Made by a program: the position numbers and the translations under genes. A stretch of 64,000 bases of DNA, taken from positions 62,001 through 126,000 of the forward strand of contig NZ_LOKW01000028.1 in assembly GCF_002211305.1 (NCBI RefSeq). The letters are read 5' to 3'. This DNA comes from Rhizobium sp. R634. Lineage in GTDB: Bacteria > Pseudomonadota > Alphaproteobacteria > Rhizobiales > Rhizobiaceae. Positions 42,235 through 51,716 of this stretch are shown in pieces; within the stretch, counting starts at the first letter, position 1, and each line of letters opens with the position of its first letter. The notes beneath the pieces are model-generated. The model saw only the letters and a list, made by a program, of their open reading frames with translations, did not search any database and was not told the DNA's origin.

Positions 42235-43155
42235 CTAACGCGCGAAAATATCGACGCTTTCCGGCATGACCGCGTCGCCCGCCCGGTTCAGGCTGAAGCG
42301 CTCTCCGGTGAGTTCCCAGGCGCCCGGAGAGCCGTCGATGGAAAAGAGGTTATAGGCTGCCGGCGGCTTGATGCTGCCGGGTCCCTGCGAGGCCGAAGCG
42401 ATGCCGACGACCGGCACCGGCTGTATCTGGCCGCGCAGCCAATGCAGCGTATTCAGATGCGTGTGGCCGTGCAGCACGAGCTCGGCGCCGCCCGTCGAAA
42501 TCATGGCCGCGAAGCGGCGGATGCCGATCATGCGCTTGTGGAAGGCGGTGGCGCCGCGGATCGGCGGATGATGGATCATGACGACGCGGAAGAGGCCGGC
42601 TTCGCCGGCCGCGCGCAGCATGTTCACCGTGTCGCGAGCCTGGCGCGCGCTGAAAAAGCCGGAGGCGGCGAAGGGGGGCGTGGCGACGGCCGTGGAGCAG
42701 CCGACGATCGCCACTTTGTCGCGGACGCGCAGGTAAGGGAAAATGTGGCGGTCTTCCTGCCATTGCGGCGAGGCGAGGTCGCCGCGGACGTAATCATACC
42801 AAGCGCGCATCGACTTCTCGTAGGCGCCCGGCACATAGGCGTCGTGATTGCCGGGAACGACCGAGGTGTCGGCGGGATCGCCGAGCGCGCGCAGCCAGGC
42901 GGCGGCGGCGCGGATCTCGATGCCGCTCGCCAGATTGACGAGATCGCCGGTGACGGCGAGGTGATCGGCCTGATGAGCGCGGATATCATCGAGCAGCAGA
43001 TCGAGCGTGCTGCCGAAAAGGTGCTTGCGTCGATTTCGATGCCAGTTCACAAAGCCGGTTATGCGTTTTGAAAACAGCTCTTGAATGGAAAGACGGGGCA
43101 GCGGTCCGAGGTGGACGTCGGAAATATGCGCGAGCTTGAACATGCTACGAGACAT
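42235..43155 (-). CDS. Calcineurin-like metallophosphoesterase
   Basis: About 306 residues. All metal motifs are present: HISDVHLG at the start, TGDLVN, VPGNHD, HHPP and HGHTHLN. This is the cyclic-nucleotide phosphodiesterase-like (CpdA/Icc) branch of the family, though the substrate is not known. ATG 43155 and ATG 43143 are both possible starts. It is divergent from a Nudix gene across 58 bp. Confidence 0.9.
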   Translation of the reverse strand: MSRSMFKLAHISDVHLGPLPRLSIQELFSKRITGFVNWHRNRRKHLFGSTLDLLLDDIRAHQADHLAVTGDLVNLASGIEIRAAAAWLRALGDPADTSVVPGNHDAYVPGAYEKSMRAWYDYVRGDLASPQWQEDRHIFPYLRVRDKVAIVGCSTAVATPPFAASGFFSARQARDTVNMLRAAGEAGLFRVVMIHHPPIRGATAFHKRMIGIRRFAAMISTGGAELVLHGHTHLNTLHWLRGQIQPVPVVGIASASQGPGSIKPPAAYNLFSIDGSPGAWELTGERFSLNRAGDAVMPESVDIFAR

Positions 43156-43213
43156 AGACCAGCTTATTGACAAATCAAACACATCCGGCGCGACGAAAAG
43201 CCGAAACGGAACG

Positions 43214-43693
43214 ATGGTGGATAAAGAGAAGCGGCCCCCTCACATCAGGCTGGCGCTACGCCTGCTGCATGTCTATTTTTCCTTCGCCCGCGGCATGACC
43301 ATGGGCGTCAGAGCCGCCTGCTTCGATGCGGACGGCCGGATATTTCTCGTGCGGCACAGCTACATCGGCGGCTGGCATATGCCCGGCGGCGGGCTGGAGC
43401 GCAACGAGACGGCCGAGGAAGCGCTGGTCAAGGAGCTGCGCGAAGAGGGAAACCTCAGGATCATCGGCAAGCCGCAGCTGGTCCAGGTCTATTTCAACAC
43501 CACCACCACCCGGCGCGACCATGTCGTGTTCTATCGGGTGGCCGTCGAGCAGACGGCGCCGCGGCCGCCGGACTGGGAGATTTCCGACAGCGGGTTCTTT
43601 TCGCTCGACAGCCTGCCCGAGGGCACGACTGAGGCGACGTATCGCCGTCTCGCCGAACTTCGGGGCGAGCAGGAGCCTGACCACCGCTGGTAA
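43214..43693 (+). CDS. Nudix hydrolase
   Basis: A 159-residue hydrolase. The Nudix box reads GGGLERNETAEEALVKELREEG, with lysine in place of the first arginine (KELREEG), a mild variation. The N-terminal stretch HIRLALRLLHVYFSFARGMTMGVRAACFD precedes the domain. Nudix enzymes cleave nucleoside diphosphate derivatives; the substrate is unpredictable. ATG 43214 has CGGAACG upstream. It ends 3 bp before the convergent GST-like gene. Confidence 0.9.
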   Translation: MVDKEKRPPHIRLALRLLHVYFSFARGMTMGVRAACFDADGRIFLVRHSYIGGWHMPGGGLERNETAEEALVKELREEGNLRIIGKPQLVQVYFNTTTTRRDHVVFYRVAVEQTAPRPPDWEISDSGFFSLDSLPEGTTEATYRRLAELRGEQEPDHRW

Positions 43694-43696
43694 GCG

Positions 43697-44692
43697 TCAG
43701 GCCGCGTAGAGCTTTGCACGACCATGAGGCCTGTCGAGATCGAGCTCCGGGCCGACGGGAACGATGCCGGTCGGATTGATCGTCTTGTGGCTGCGGTAAT
43801 AGTGCTGCTTGATGTGCGTCAGGTTCACCGTCTCGGCAACGCCTGGCGTCTGATAGAGATCCCTGAGATAGCCGGGCAGGTTGCGGTAATCGGCGATACG
43901 GCGGATGTTGCATTTGAAATGGCCGACATAGACGGGATCGAAGCGCAGCAGCGTGGTGAAGAGGCGCCAGTCGGCCTCGGTCTGTCTGTCGCCGAAGAGG
44001 TAGCGGCCCTTGCCAAGGCGCTCGTCGAGAATGTCGAGCGTTTCGAAGAGCTTGCCGACGTTTTCCTCATAGGCTTCCTGAGTGGTGGCGAAGCCCGCCT
44101 TGTAGACCCCGTTGTTGACGGTGTCGTAGACGGTGGCGTTCAGGCCATCGATCTCGGCGCTGAGATGCTCCGGGTAGAAATCGGCCTTCGAGCCCGTCAG
44201 TCCGTCGAAGGCGCTGTTGAACATGCGGATGATCTCGGCCGATTCATTGTTGACGATTGTGCCGGTCTGCTTGTCCCAGAGGACGGGGACGGTGACACGG
44301 CCGGAATAGTGCGGGTCGGCCTTCAGGTAGATCTGCCAGAGGGTGGCGGCGCCGAAGAGCGGGTCGCTGGTGGCGCCGTCTCCGGTCTTGAACTCCCAGC
44401 CGTTCTCGAACATCAGCGGATGGACGACGGAAACCGAAATCAGGTCTTCCAGCTTTTTCAGCTTGCGGAAGATCAGCGTGCGATGCGCCCAGGGGCAGGC
44501 GAGCGAGACATAGAGATGGTAGCGTCCGGCCTCGGCCTTGAAGCCGCCGCTTCCGGAAGGGCCGGCCGAACCGTCCGGTGTCACCCAGTTGCGGAAATGC
44601 GAGGGCTGCCGCTTGAATTGGCCCTTGCTCTCCTTCGTGTCGTACCAGACGTCATGCCAGACGCCGTCCACCAGCATTCCCATGATCTTCAT
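43697..44692 (-). CDS. Glutathionyl-hydroquinone reductase (Xi-class GST, YqjG-like)
   Basis: A 331-residue glutathione transferase-like enzyme. The motif SLACPWAHRTLIFRKLKKLEDLISVSVVHP holds the Xi-class catalytic cysteine in CPWA. Further family features are NNESAEIIRMFNSAF and the long C-terminal helical domain with GDRQTEADWRLFTTLLRFDPVYVGHFKCN. It reduces glutathionyl-hydroquinones with glutathione. Start may be ATG 44692 or the in-frame ATG 44683. Confidence 0.94.
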   Translation of the reverse strand: MKIMGMLVDGVWHDVWYDTKESKGQFKRQPSHFRNWVTPDGSAGPSGSGGFKAEAGRYHLYVSLACPWAHRTLIFRKLKKLEDLISVSVVHPLMFENGWEFKTGDGATSDPLFGAATLWQIYLKADPHYSGRVTVPVLWDKQTGTIVNNESAEIIRMFNSAFDGLTGSKADFYPEHLSAEIDGLNATVYDTVNNGVYKAGFATTQEAYEENVGKLFETLDILDERLGKGRYLFGDRQTEADWRLFTTLLRFDPVYVGHFKCNIRRIADYRNLPGYLRDLYQTPGVAETVNLTHIKQHYYRSHKTINPTGIVPVGPELDLDRPHGRAKLYAA

Positions 44693-44973
44693 TCCCTAAA
44701 TTGCGTTGGGGCCGAAGTTAGCTGAGATAGCGGGGCTTTGCAGGCGGTAAAGATTGAACAGTGCGTCACGCCGGTCACGCGGCTGCGTAATTCGGTGTGC
44801 TGCCGTGTGCATTTTGCGTTGGACGACGGAAATTTTTCCTGCTATCGGCCTTTTCACGATTTGAGAGACGCCTGCCTGATGTTCATTTCCAGAAACCCGC
44901 GACGACGCTGATGCTCCCGAACGCCCAGGGCGTGTTCGAGACCCATCAATCTGTCCATCCGGTTTCTGTAATC

Positions 44974-45474
44974 ATGTACAAGCACGATCTCGTCTACCTC
45001 ACAGAAGACGCGTCTCATGACGCCGCCATCGAACATATCAACGAAGAAGCCTTCGGTCCGGGCCGCTTCACGCGCGCCGCCGCGCGCATCCGCGAGCAGG
45101 GGCCGCATGATATGTCGCTCTCCTTCATCTGCACCGACAATGGCGAGACGATTGCCTCCGTGCGGATGACGCCGGTGCTCGCCGGTTCGGTGAAGGGACA
45201 TCTGCTGGGCCCGCTCGCCGTCCGGCCCTCCCACAAGAATATAGGCATCGGCCGCGAACTGGTGCGGATCGCGGTGGAAGCGGCAAGGCGCAACGGCTCG
45301 GAAGCCGTCATCCTGGTCGGCGATCCGCCCTATTACGGCCCGCTCGGCTTCGAGAAGGTGAGCTATAACGCGCTTGCCTTTCCCGGACCGGTCGATCCCG
45401 GCCGCGTGCTCGTCGTTCCGATCGCCGAGGGCGTGCACGAGCGGCTGAAGGGCACAATCGCCTGGCGTGAGTGA
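44974..45474 (+). CDS. GNAT N-acetyltransferase, YhbS-like
   Basis: A 166-residue acetyltransferase with AFGPGRFTRAAARIREQG, acetyl-CoA loop PLAVRPSHKNIGIGRELVRIAVEAARRNGSEAVILVGDPPYYGPLGFEKVS. The PYYGPLGFE stretch is typical of YhbS/COG3153 proteins. The start is uncertain: ATG 44911 in the same frame would add 21 residues. Substrate unknown. Confidence 0.88.
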   Translation: MYKHDLVYLTEDASHDAAIEHINEEAFGPGRFTRAAARIREQGPHDMSLSFICTDNGETIASVRMTPVLAGSVKGHLLGPLAVRPSHKNIGIGRELVRIAVEAARRNGSEAVILVGDPPYYGPLGFEKVSYNALAFPGPVDPGRVLVVPIAEGVHERLKGTIAWRE

Positions 45475-45480
45475 TGAAGG

Positions 45481-45897
45481 CTACAGATTTTTCCGGAGAA
45501 AGCTGCGCGTGCGGCCTTCCGGAAAATCCTCAAGCTCGCCGAAGACTTCGTAACCCTGGCGCAGATAGGCGCCGAGGGCTTGCGGGTTGAAGGTATCGAT
45601 CCAGGCGCCGCGGCAGCCGCGGGCTTTCGCCTCTTCTTCCGCCTTTGCGAGAATCCTGCCCGCGAGACCGGTACCGCGCAGCGTATCGGGAATATAGAGC
45701 ATCTGGATGAAGAGCCAGCCCCAGGCGGTAAAGCCCAACAGGCCGCCGGTCACCTTGCCGTCGGTATCGCGGATGAGGACAGCGAGCGGCCGGCGATCCG
45801 AAGGGCCGACATCGCCTGTGTTGAAGGCCGAGAGCGCATCGGTGATTGCCGCCAGTTCCTCCGGTGAGGGCGACGCCGTGAGCTCGAATTCCGGCAT
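45481..45897 (-). CDS. GNAT N-acetyltransferase
   Basis: A 138-residue acetyltransferase. GGLLGFTAWGWLFIQMLYIPDTLRGTGLAGRILAKAEEEAKARGCRGAWIDTFNPQALGAYLRQGYEVFGEL covers the CoA-binding core and the C-terminal aromatic motif. GGAAGG lies before the ATG at 45897. It is convergent with the previous acetyltransferase and 4 bp downstream of the operon of membrane proteins, so it may be its last gene. Confidence 0.9.
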   Translation of the reverse strand: MPEFELTASPSPEELAAITDALSAFNTGDVGPSDRRPLAVLIRDTDGKVTGGLLGFTAWGWLFIQMLYIPDTLRGTGLAGRILAKAEEEAKARGCRGAWIDTFNPQALGAYLRQGYEVFGELEDFPEGRTRSFLRKNL

Positions 45898-45901
45898 GTG
45901 A

Positions 45902-47971
45902 TTACCTTCCTTCGCGCCACCACATGGCGCCGAAGGCGAGCAGCAGGATGCCGACGCCGGCGAAGCCGGCAAAGAGCGGCAGGGTGTTGATGCCCTTCAG
46001 AACCGTCTCGCTGGTCATGCGGATCATCATGCGATCGCTATCGGAGACGCGGACCTGGCCGCGCACCGGCAGGATCGGCGGCACGCTGACCGCGCCGCTT
46101 TCGCTGGCGACGCGGGTCACCAGACCCTTGCTCCTGTCGGCGACCGGCTTCAGCACATCCGTCGTCGAGATCATCGCCTTGAATTCCGGGGCATCGACGG
46201 CGCCGATATGGACGAGCGTCGACAGCCTGCCGTTCTGGATCTCGAAGAGGCCGATCTCGTCCATCCTCTTCTCGGCCTTGTAGAGGCCGGGTTCGGTCTG
46301 GGTGAGCGGCAGGGTTTCGGTCTTGCCGGAGGGGTAACGCACGGTGGCGTTGCCCGGATTATCGCCGATCGTCTGGCGGGTGACTTCGAGCGTGCGGCCG
46401 GAGGCGCGCGCCGTCAGTGCTTCTTCCTCGAGCGCCGGTTCCTTCATCAGCCAGTGGGCGATACGGCGATAGAGCGAGACGTTCGGGCCGCCGCCTTCGA
46501 AGCCGCGCGCCCAGAGCCAGCCCTGGTCGGAAAGCAGCATGGCGACGCGGCCCTGGCCGGAGCGGTTCAGGACCAACAGCGGATGGCTGTCGGCGCCGAG
46601 CATGATCGTCTCGCCTTCGGGCTTCTCGACATCGACGCTGCGGAACCAGCGGCCCCAATGCGGCGGGTCCTCGCCCGAGCCGTCCAGGCCGCGCGTAACG
46701 GGATGCTTGCGGCCTTCCTCGGAGAGGCGGGGATAGAAGGCTTTCTCGATCATCTGGCCGGTGGGCATGGCCGGCAGCACGGTGGAAAGCGGCGTCATCG
46801 CGATGGAATCGGGACCGGCATGTTCGGGGCCGGCGGCGATCAGCAGCGCGCCGCCATTTTCGACATATTGCGCAATGTTGTCGTAATAGAGCAGCGGCAG
46901 CACGCCGCGATGCTGGTAGCGGTCGAAAATGATCAGGTCGAAATCCTTGATCTTGTCGACGAAGAGCTCGCGCGTCGGGAAGGCGATCAGCGACAGCTCG
47001 TTGATCGGCGTGCCGTCCTGCTTTTCCGGCGGACGCAGGATGGTGAAGTGGACGAGATCGACCGAGGCGTCGGATTTCAGCAGATTGCGCCAGGCGCGCT
47101 CGCCGGCATGCGGCTCCCCGGAGACCAGCAGGACGCGCAGGTTCTGGCGGATGCCATCGATGACGTGGACGGCGCGGTTGTTGGCGGCGGTGACTTCGCC
47201 GGGAAGCTCGGCGACCGAGAATTCGAGCACATTGCTGCCGCCGCCCGGGACCTTGAAGGAGAAGGGCGTATCCTGGCCGGGTGTCGCCCGCAGGGTGGCG
47301 ATCTCATTGCCGTTCATCTTCACGGTGACATCGGCGGTGCCGCCGGGGCTCGGGCCATCGTCGAAGACACGCAGAATGACCTGCTGCTCCTCGTTGACGA
47401 TGCCGAAGCGCGGCCCCTTGATGACTTCGATGCGGCGGTCGAATTCGTTGGCCTTGCCGGTCACCAGGCCGTGGATCGGTGCATCGAAGCCGAGCGCCTG
47501 ATTGGCGGCCGGGACATCATGGACCTCACCATCGGTCAGCATGATGGCGCCGCCGACGCGGGAGGGAGGGACATCGGCGATGTTGGCGGCCAGCGCATCG
47601 AAGAGGCGCGTGGAGGGCACGTCCGAATTGACGTCGCCTTCGACATCGACGAAACGCGGCTCTATCTGGGGAAAGCGGGCAAGCTGCCCCTTCAGGGCCG
47701 CCAGCGCCTCGTCGGTCATCTCTATGCGGTCGGGTGTCTGCTGGCTCTGGCTACGGTCGACGATGACGGGGACGATCGTCGACAGCTGATCGCGGTCTTC
47801 CTGCAAGAGCACGGGATTGGCAAGGGCGGTCAGCAGGGCGGCTGCCGCCAGCGTCCTGATCCAGGCGCCGCGGACACCGCGCCAGATCGCAAAGGCGGCG
47901 ACGAGCGCGCTGAGGCCGGCCAGTGCGGCCAGGATCGGCCAGGGCAGGAAGGGCGAAAAATCGAACGTCAT
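45902..47971 (-). CDS. Large membrane protein of the MoxR-BatA operon, glutamine amidotransferase-like
   Basis: A 689-residue membrane protein. Two N-terminal helices (residues 9-25 and 33-55) and one at the C-terminus (about 660-680) flank a large soluble region on one side of the membrane. The middle (RVLLVSGEPHAGERAWRNLLKSD, LIIFDRYQHRGVLPLLYYDNIAQYVENGGALLIAAGPEH) resembles the class I glutamine amidotransferase-like fold seen in such operons, but no catalytic Cys-His pair is evident. It starts 2 bp after the stop of the BatA-DUF4159 gene. Function unknown; it probably forms a complex with its neighbours. Confidence 0.82.
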   Translation of the reverse strand: MTFDFSPFLPWPILAALAGLSALVAAFAIWRGVRGAWIRTLAAAALLTALANPVLLQEDRDQLSTIVPVIVDRSQSQQTPDRIEMTDEALAALKGQLARFPQIEPRFVDVEGDVNSDVPSTRLFDALAANIADVPPSRVGGAIMLTDGEVHDVPAANQALGFDAPIHGLVTGKANEFDRRIEVIKGPRFGIVNEEQQVILRVFDDGPSPGGTADVTVKMNGNEIATLRATPGQDTPFSFKVPGGGSNVLEFSVAELPGEVTAANNRAVHVIDGIRQNLRVLLVSGEPHAGERAWRNLLKSDASVDLVHFTILRPPEKQDGTPINELSLIAFPTRELFVDKIKDFDLIIFDRYQHRGVLPLLYYDNIAQYVENGGALLIAAGPEHAGPDSIAMTPLSTVLPAMPTGQMIEKAFYPRLSEEGRKHPVTRGLDGSGEDPPHWGRWFRSVDVEKPEGETIMLGADSHPLLVLNRSGQGRVAMLLSDQGWLWARGFEGGGPNVSLYRRIAHWLMKEPALEEEALTARASGRTLEVTRQTIGDNPGNATVRYPSGKTETLPLTQTEPGLYKAEKRMDEIGLFEIQNGRLSTLVHIGAVDAPEFKAMISTTDVLKPVADRSKGLVTRVASESGAVSVPPILPVRGQVRVSDSDRMMIRMTSETVLKGINTLPLFAGFAGVGILLLAFGAMWWREGR

Positions 47972-47972
47972 C

Positions 47973-50786
47973 TCATTGCCCCAGCCGTTCGAGGAGGTCG
48001 GGAACATGAACCTGGTCGGTCTTGTAGTTGCCCGTCAGCATGTACATCATGATGTTGACGCCGGAGCGGTAAGCATATTCGCGCTGCGTTTCATCCGACG
48101 GCACGGTCGGCAGCATCGGCGTGCCGTTCGCGTCGATCGCCCAGGCGCCGGCGAAATCATTGCCGGTGATCAGGATCGGCGAAACGCCGTCGGCCGTCGC
48201 CGCCGATTTTTCGGTTGCTTCACGCCCGCCCTGCCTGGCTTCGATCCAGAGGGGGCTGCCGGTATAGCGGCCCGGGAAGCTCGACAGCAGATAGAAGGAT
48301 TTCGTCAGCACGTGATCCGATGGCACCGGTTCCAGCGGCGGAATGTCGAGATTGGCGAGGATTTCCTGCAGCCGCTGTCCGTTGGCGCCGACATTGCCGG
48401 AATTGTCCAAGGCGCTGATCTGATCGCGCGTATCGAAAAGCACGGTGCCGCCATTGCGCATATAGGCATCGATGCGGCTGATCGCGGCCGAGGAGGGCAT
48501 CGGCGCCGTTGCCGAAATCGGCCAGTAGATGATCGAATAGAAGGCAAGCTCGTCCCTGGTGAGGTCGAGACCGACCGGCGGCGCCGGCTCCAGCGTCGTG
48601 CGGAAGGTCAGGAACTGGGTGAGGCCCTCGAGACCGCGCTCCGATATATCGTCCACCTCCTGCTCGCCGGTGACGACATAGGCAAGATGGGTGTTGTCCA
48701 GCCTCTCCAATACGAGGTCGTCGCCCGGCTTGCTGTCGTTGGCATGCGACGTGCCGGGCTGCATGAAGAAGCCGGCGCCGACGGCCACCGCGAGCATCGC
48801 GGCCGTGCGCACAGCCGGGCGCGAGCGCGAGAAGGCGCCGTTCATGAAGAGGACGACCAGGCTGTCTGTCAGAAGCAGCAGAAAGGCGACGAGGAAAAGC
48901 GCGGGCTTCGCCGACCAGCTTTCTCCGCCGATCAGACCTTCGCGCACGGCATTGGTGCCTGTCGTGTCGAGCGGTTTCAGTTCGGCCTCCTCGGGCAGAA
49001 CGTTGAGGGAGGTGAAGCCATCTTCGGAACCGTAGAGCCCGGGCGGATTGTCGAAATTCGCCGTCGGTTCGGCTCCGGCCTTGGGAATAAGCGGCCGCGC
49101 CGAGCCCGTTTCCGAGACCAGCGTGCCTTTGGCCGTCAGCATGCGGTAGGGCGGCAGGGTTTCGGACACACGGGCATTGCCGCGCGCCTCCGAGGTCACG
49201 CCGCCGGAGCGCGATATCTGCAGGAGATGGCGCAGCATGTCGACGAAGGTGCCGGAGATCGGCAGATCGGACCAGGTCGCTTCGGCGGTGACGTGAAAGA
49301 GGACGATCTGGCCTGAGGCGAGCTGCTTCATCGTGACGAGCGGCGTGCCGTCGGCGAGGCTCGCCCAGGTGCGTTCGGCAAGATCGGGAGTCGGTTCGGC
49401 CAGCACCTGCCGCTTGACGACGACGTCCGCGGGGCGGGCTATGCCGGCGAAAGGCCCGAAATTCGGAAATTCGGCGAGCGACTGCGGCTCGCTCCACGAC
49501 AATGTGCCGCCCAGCGCCCGTTCTCCCTGGCGCAGAATGACGGGGATCAGCGGATCGTCGGCGGGCGCGGCCGCCATGCGCGGGCCGGCGAAACGCAGGA
49601 GCATGCCGCCATTCGATATCCAGCGCGTCAGGGGTTCGTAGGTCTCTTCCGGCAACCGGCCGATGTCGGCCATGATGATGATCGAGGGATTGCTGGCGAG
49701 AAGCTTCGGTATCGCGACGGCGAGCTCGGAATCGGTCGGCTGGATCAGATCCGCATAGGGTTGCAGCGCTCGCTGGATGTAATAGAGCGGCGAGAGCAGC
49801 GGCTGGAATTCATCGGCGCCCGTGCCGGACAGAAGGACGACGCGGCGGCGCTTGAAAGCGTCGTCGAGAAGGTGAACGGCGCCGGCGGTCGCACTATTGT
49901 CGACGCTGACCCGGGCGAAATCGTTGCGCATTTCGAACGGCGCGGTGATCGAACTCGTGGCGACGCTCTGGCCGGGACGGAAGTCCACCCTGCCATTGGC
50001 GATGGAGCGGCCCTGGGCATCAACGGCGTTCAGCGCCACGGATGCGGGGCGCGAACTGTCGAGCCGGGTGACCTTGACGGTCATGGCGTCGGCCGCATTG
50101 TTGGCCGCGGTGACGGCGACCGTCTTTGCGGCATCGCCCTCGATCAGCCGCAGGTCGGCGGGCTGGAGTTCGGCAAGTCGGCGCACTATCGCATCGTCGT
50201 CCCTGGCGGCGGCGCCGTCGGTCAGGAAGGCGAGGGTGCCGGGCTTAACGCCGTTCAGGACGCCGCGCAGCGCCTGGAAGGCGCGCTCGCGGTCCGGCAC
50301 CAGTGGACGCGGCTCGGCGGCGTGCAGCTTGTCTCGTGCGGCCGCTGCCGTGCCGGGCACGGCATCATTGGTCGGATCGGCAGTAAAGGCGATCGAGACG
50401 GGCACGCCGGCGGATTCGGCGTCGTCCACCAGCGCGTCGGCGGTCTGGATGCGGCGCTCCCAATCCGGCGCCGCCGCCCAGCTGTTGTCGACGAAGAGCA
50501 CCAGCGGGCCGCCGGATGCGAGCGAATTGGTACGCGGATTGAAGACCGGATCGGCGATCGCAAGGATGATGACGGCGGCAAGCAGCATGCGCAGGAGGGT
50601 CAGCCACCAGGGGCTTTTCGCCGGTGTTTCCTCGCGCTTCAAGACGGATGCAAGGATCTTCAGCGGCGGGAACACTTCGCTCTTCGGGCGCGGCGGCGTC
50701 AGCCGCAGCAGCCACCAGATGACCGGGAGCGCGATAAGGGCGCCGAGAATGGCGGGATAGGCGAAAGCGAAGGGAAGAGCGTTCAC
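47973..50786 (-). CDS. BatA-DUF4159 membrane protein
   Basis: A 937-residue protein. Residues 1-85 contain the BatA N-terminal region with two helices (FAYPAILGALIALPVIWWLLRLTPPRPK, then LRMLLAAVIILAIADPVF). A von Willebrand-A-like segment follows with LVLFVDNSWAA, lacking the perfect DxSxS metal site. Helices recur at about 630-690 (PALFLVAFLLLLTDSLVVLFMNG). The C-terminal 220 residues are DUF4159 (TRDELAFYSIIYWPIS, AAISRIDAYMRNGGTVLFDTRDQ). It overlaps the DUF58 gene by ATGA. These proteins belong to MoxR-linked complexes of uncertain function, perhaps envelope protein folding. Confidence 0.88.
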   Translation of the reverse strand: MNALPFAFAYPAILGALIALPVIWWLLRLTPPRPKSEVFPPLKILASVLKREETPAKSPWWLTLLRMLLAAVIILAIADPVFNPRTNSLASGGPLVLFVDNSWAAAPDWERRIQTADALVDDAESAGVPVSIAFTADPTNDAVPGTAAAARDKLHAAEPRPLVPDRERAFQALRGVLNGVKPGTLAFLTDGAAARDDDAIVRRLAELQPADLRLIEGDAAKTVAVTAANNAADAMTVKVTRLDSSRPASVALNAVDAQGRSIANGRVDFRPGQSVATSSITAPFEMRNDFARVSVDNSATAGAVHLLDDAFKRRRVVLLSGTGADEFQPLLSPLYYIQRALQPYADLIQPTDSELAVAIPKLLASNPSIIIMADIGRLPEETYEPLTRWISNGGMLLRFAGPRMAAAPADDPLIPVILRQGERALGGTLSWSEPQSLAEFPNFGPFAGIARPADVVVKRQVLAEPTPDLAERTWASLADGTPLVTMKQLASGQIVLFHVTAEATWSDLPISGTFVDMLRHLLQISRSGGVTSEARGNARVSETLPPYRMLTAKGTLVSETGSARPLIPKAGAEPTANFDNPPGLYGSEDGFTSLNVLPEEAELKPLDTTGTNAVREGLIGGESWSAKPALFLVAFLLLLTDSLVVLFMNGAFSRSRPAVRTAAMLAVAVGAGFFMQPGTSHANDSKPGDDLVLERLDNTHLAYVVTGEQEVDDISERGLEGLTQFLTFRTTLEPAPPVGLDLTRDELAFYSIIYWPISATAPMPSSAAISRIDAYMRNGGTVLFDTRDQISALDNSGNVGANGQRLQEILANLDIPPLEPVPSDHVLTKSFYLLSSFPGRYTGSPLWIEARQGGREATEKSAATADGVSPILITGNDFAGAWAIDANGTPMLPTVPSDETQREYAYRSGVNIMMYMLTGNYKTDQVHVPDLLERLGQ

Positions 50787-51703
50787 AGCTGTCCTCCATG
50801 CGTCGCCTTGGCTGGCATGCCGGACAGATACATGTGCACCGCGACCAGCGCCTCGGAGGCAAGATGATCGGTGCGATGCGTCGTGAAGGTCCAGCCGAGA
50901 TGGCGCAGCGACTGGCCGAGGCTCTCCCTGCGGGCGAGGTAGGCGTCGCGATAGGCCTCGCGAATATGTTCGGCGCGGCCGGAGATCAGCTTGGCGCCGG
51001 TCTCGGGGTCGGTGAATTCGGTGCGGCCGCTATAGGGGAAGATCTCTTCGGCCGGATCCGCGATCTCGACCACATGGCCGCGCAGGCCGCGGCGGGCAAG
51101 CGGCCCGAGGCGCTCCATGATCGCAGGCGCATCGTCGAGGAAATCGCCGATCAGCACGAGATCGCTCCAGCCGCGGATCATTGCCGTTTCCGGCAGGCCG
51201 CCGGTCAACGGCGCATGCAGGAGGGCCGATGCCAGCCGCTCGGCCGCGTTGCGCGTGGACGCGGGCTCCATGATGCCTGGGCAGCCGATGCGCTCGCCGG
51301 AGCGGGAGAGGATTTCGGCCAGTGCCAGCATGACGACCAGCGCGCGGCTTTCCTTGGAGACGCTGCCGTAGCTCGACTTGTACATCATCGAGGGCGACAT
51401 GTCGCACCAGAGCCAGATCGTATGCGCCGCTTCCCATTCGCGCTCGCGCACATAGGTATGGTCGTCGCGGGCGGAGCGGCGCCAATCGATGCGCGACAGG
51501 CTTTCGCCTTCGGCATAGGGACGGAACTGCCAGAAATTCTCGCCGATGCCGCGTTTGCGCCGGCCATGCCAGCCGGCAATCACGGTATTGGCGATGCGCT
51601 TGGCTTCCACCAGGCAATCCGGCATCAGGGCGGCGCGCTGCCGTGCGCGGGAAAGGGCATCGCTGCCTGACGTCGGGTTGACGATCTGTCCGATAGATGC
51701 CAC
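50783..51703 (-). CDS. DUF58 protein of the MoxR operon
   Basis: A 306-residue cytoplasmic protein starting at GTG 51703 with GGAAG upstream. The DUF58 core is HGRRKRGIGENFWQFRPYAEGESLSRIDWRRSARDDHTYVREREWEAAHTIWLWCDMSPSM, whose DMSPSM resembles the VWA metal site. It is the usual partner of MoxR ATPases, which are thought to act as chaperones or metal-insertion factors on VWA proteins. It overlaps the BatA-DUF4159 gene by ATGA and lies 13 bp after the moxR stop. Confidence 0.92.
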   Translation of the reverse strand: MASIGQIVNPTSGSDALSRARQRAALMPDCLVEAKRIANTVIAGWHGRRKRGIGENFWQFRPYAEGESLSRIDWRRSARDDHTYVREREWEAAHTIWLWCDMSPSMMYKSSYGSVSKESRALVVMLALAEILSRSGERIGCPGIMEPASTRNAAERLASALLHAPLTGGLPETAMIRGWSDLVLIGDFLDDAPAIMERLGPLARRGLRGHVVEIADPAEEIFPYSGRTEFTDPETGAKLISGRAEHIREAYRDAYLARRESLGQSLRHLGWTFTTHRTDHLASEALVAVHMYLSGMPAKATHGGQL

Positions 51704-51716
51704 GCGTCCGGCTTCC

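Noticed and set aside
46208..48052. 614-codon plus-strand open frame opposite the membrane-protein genes
   Set aside because: Antisense shadow; it also spans the junction of two good minus-strand genes.
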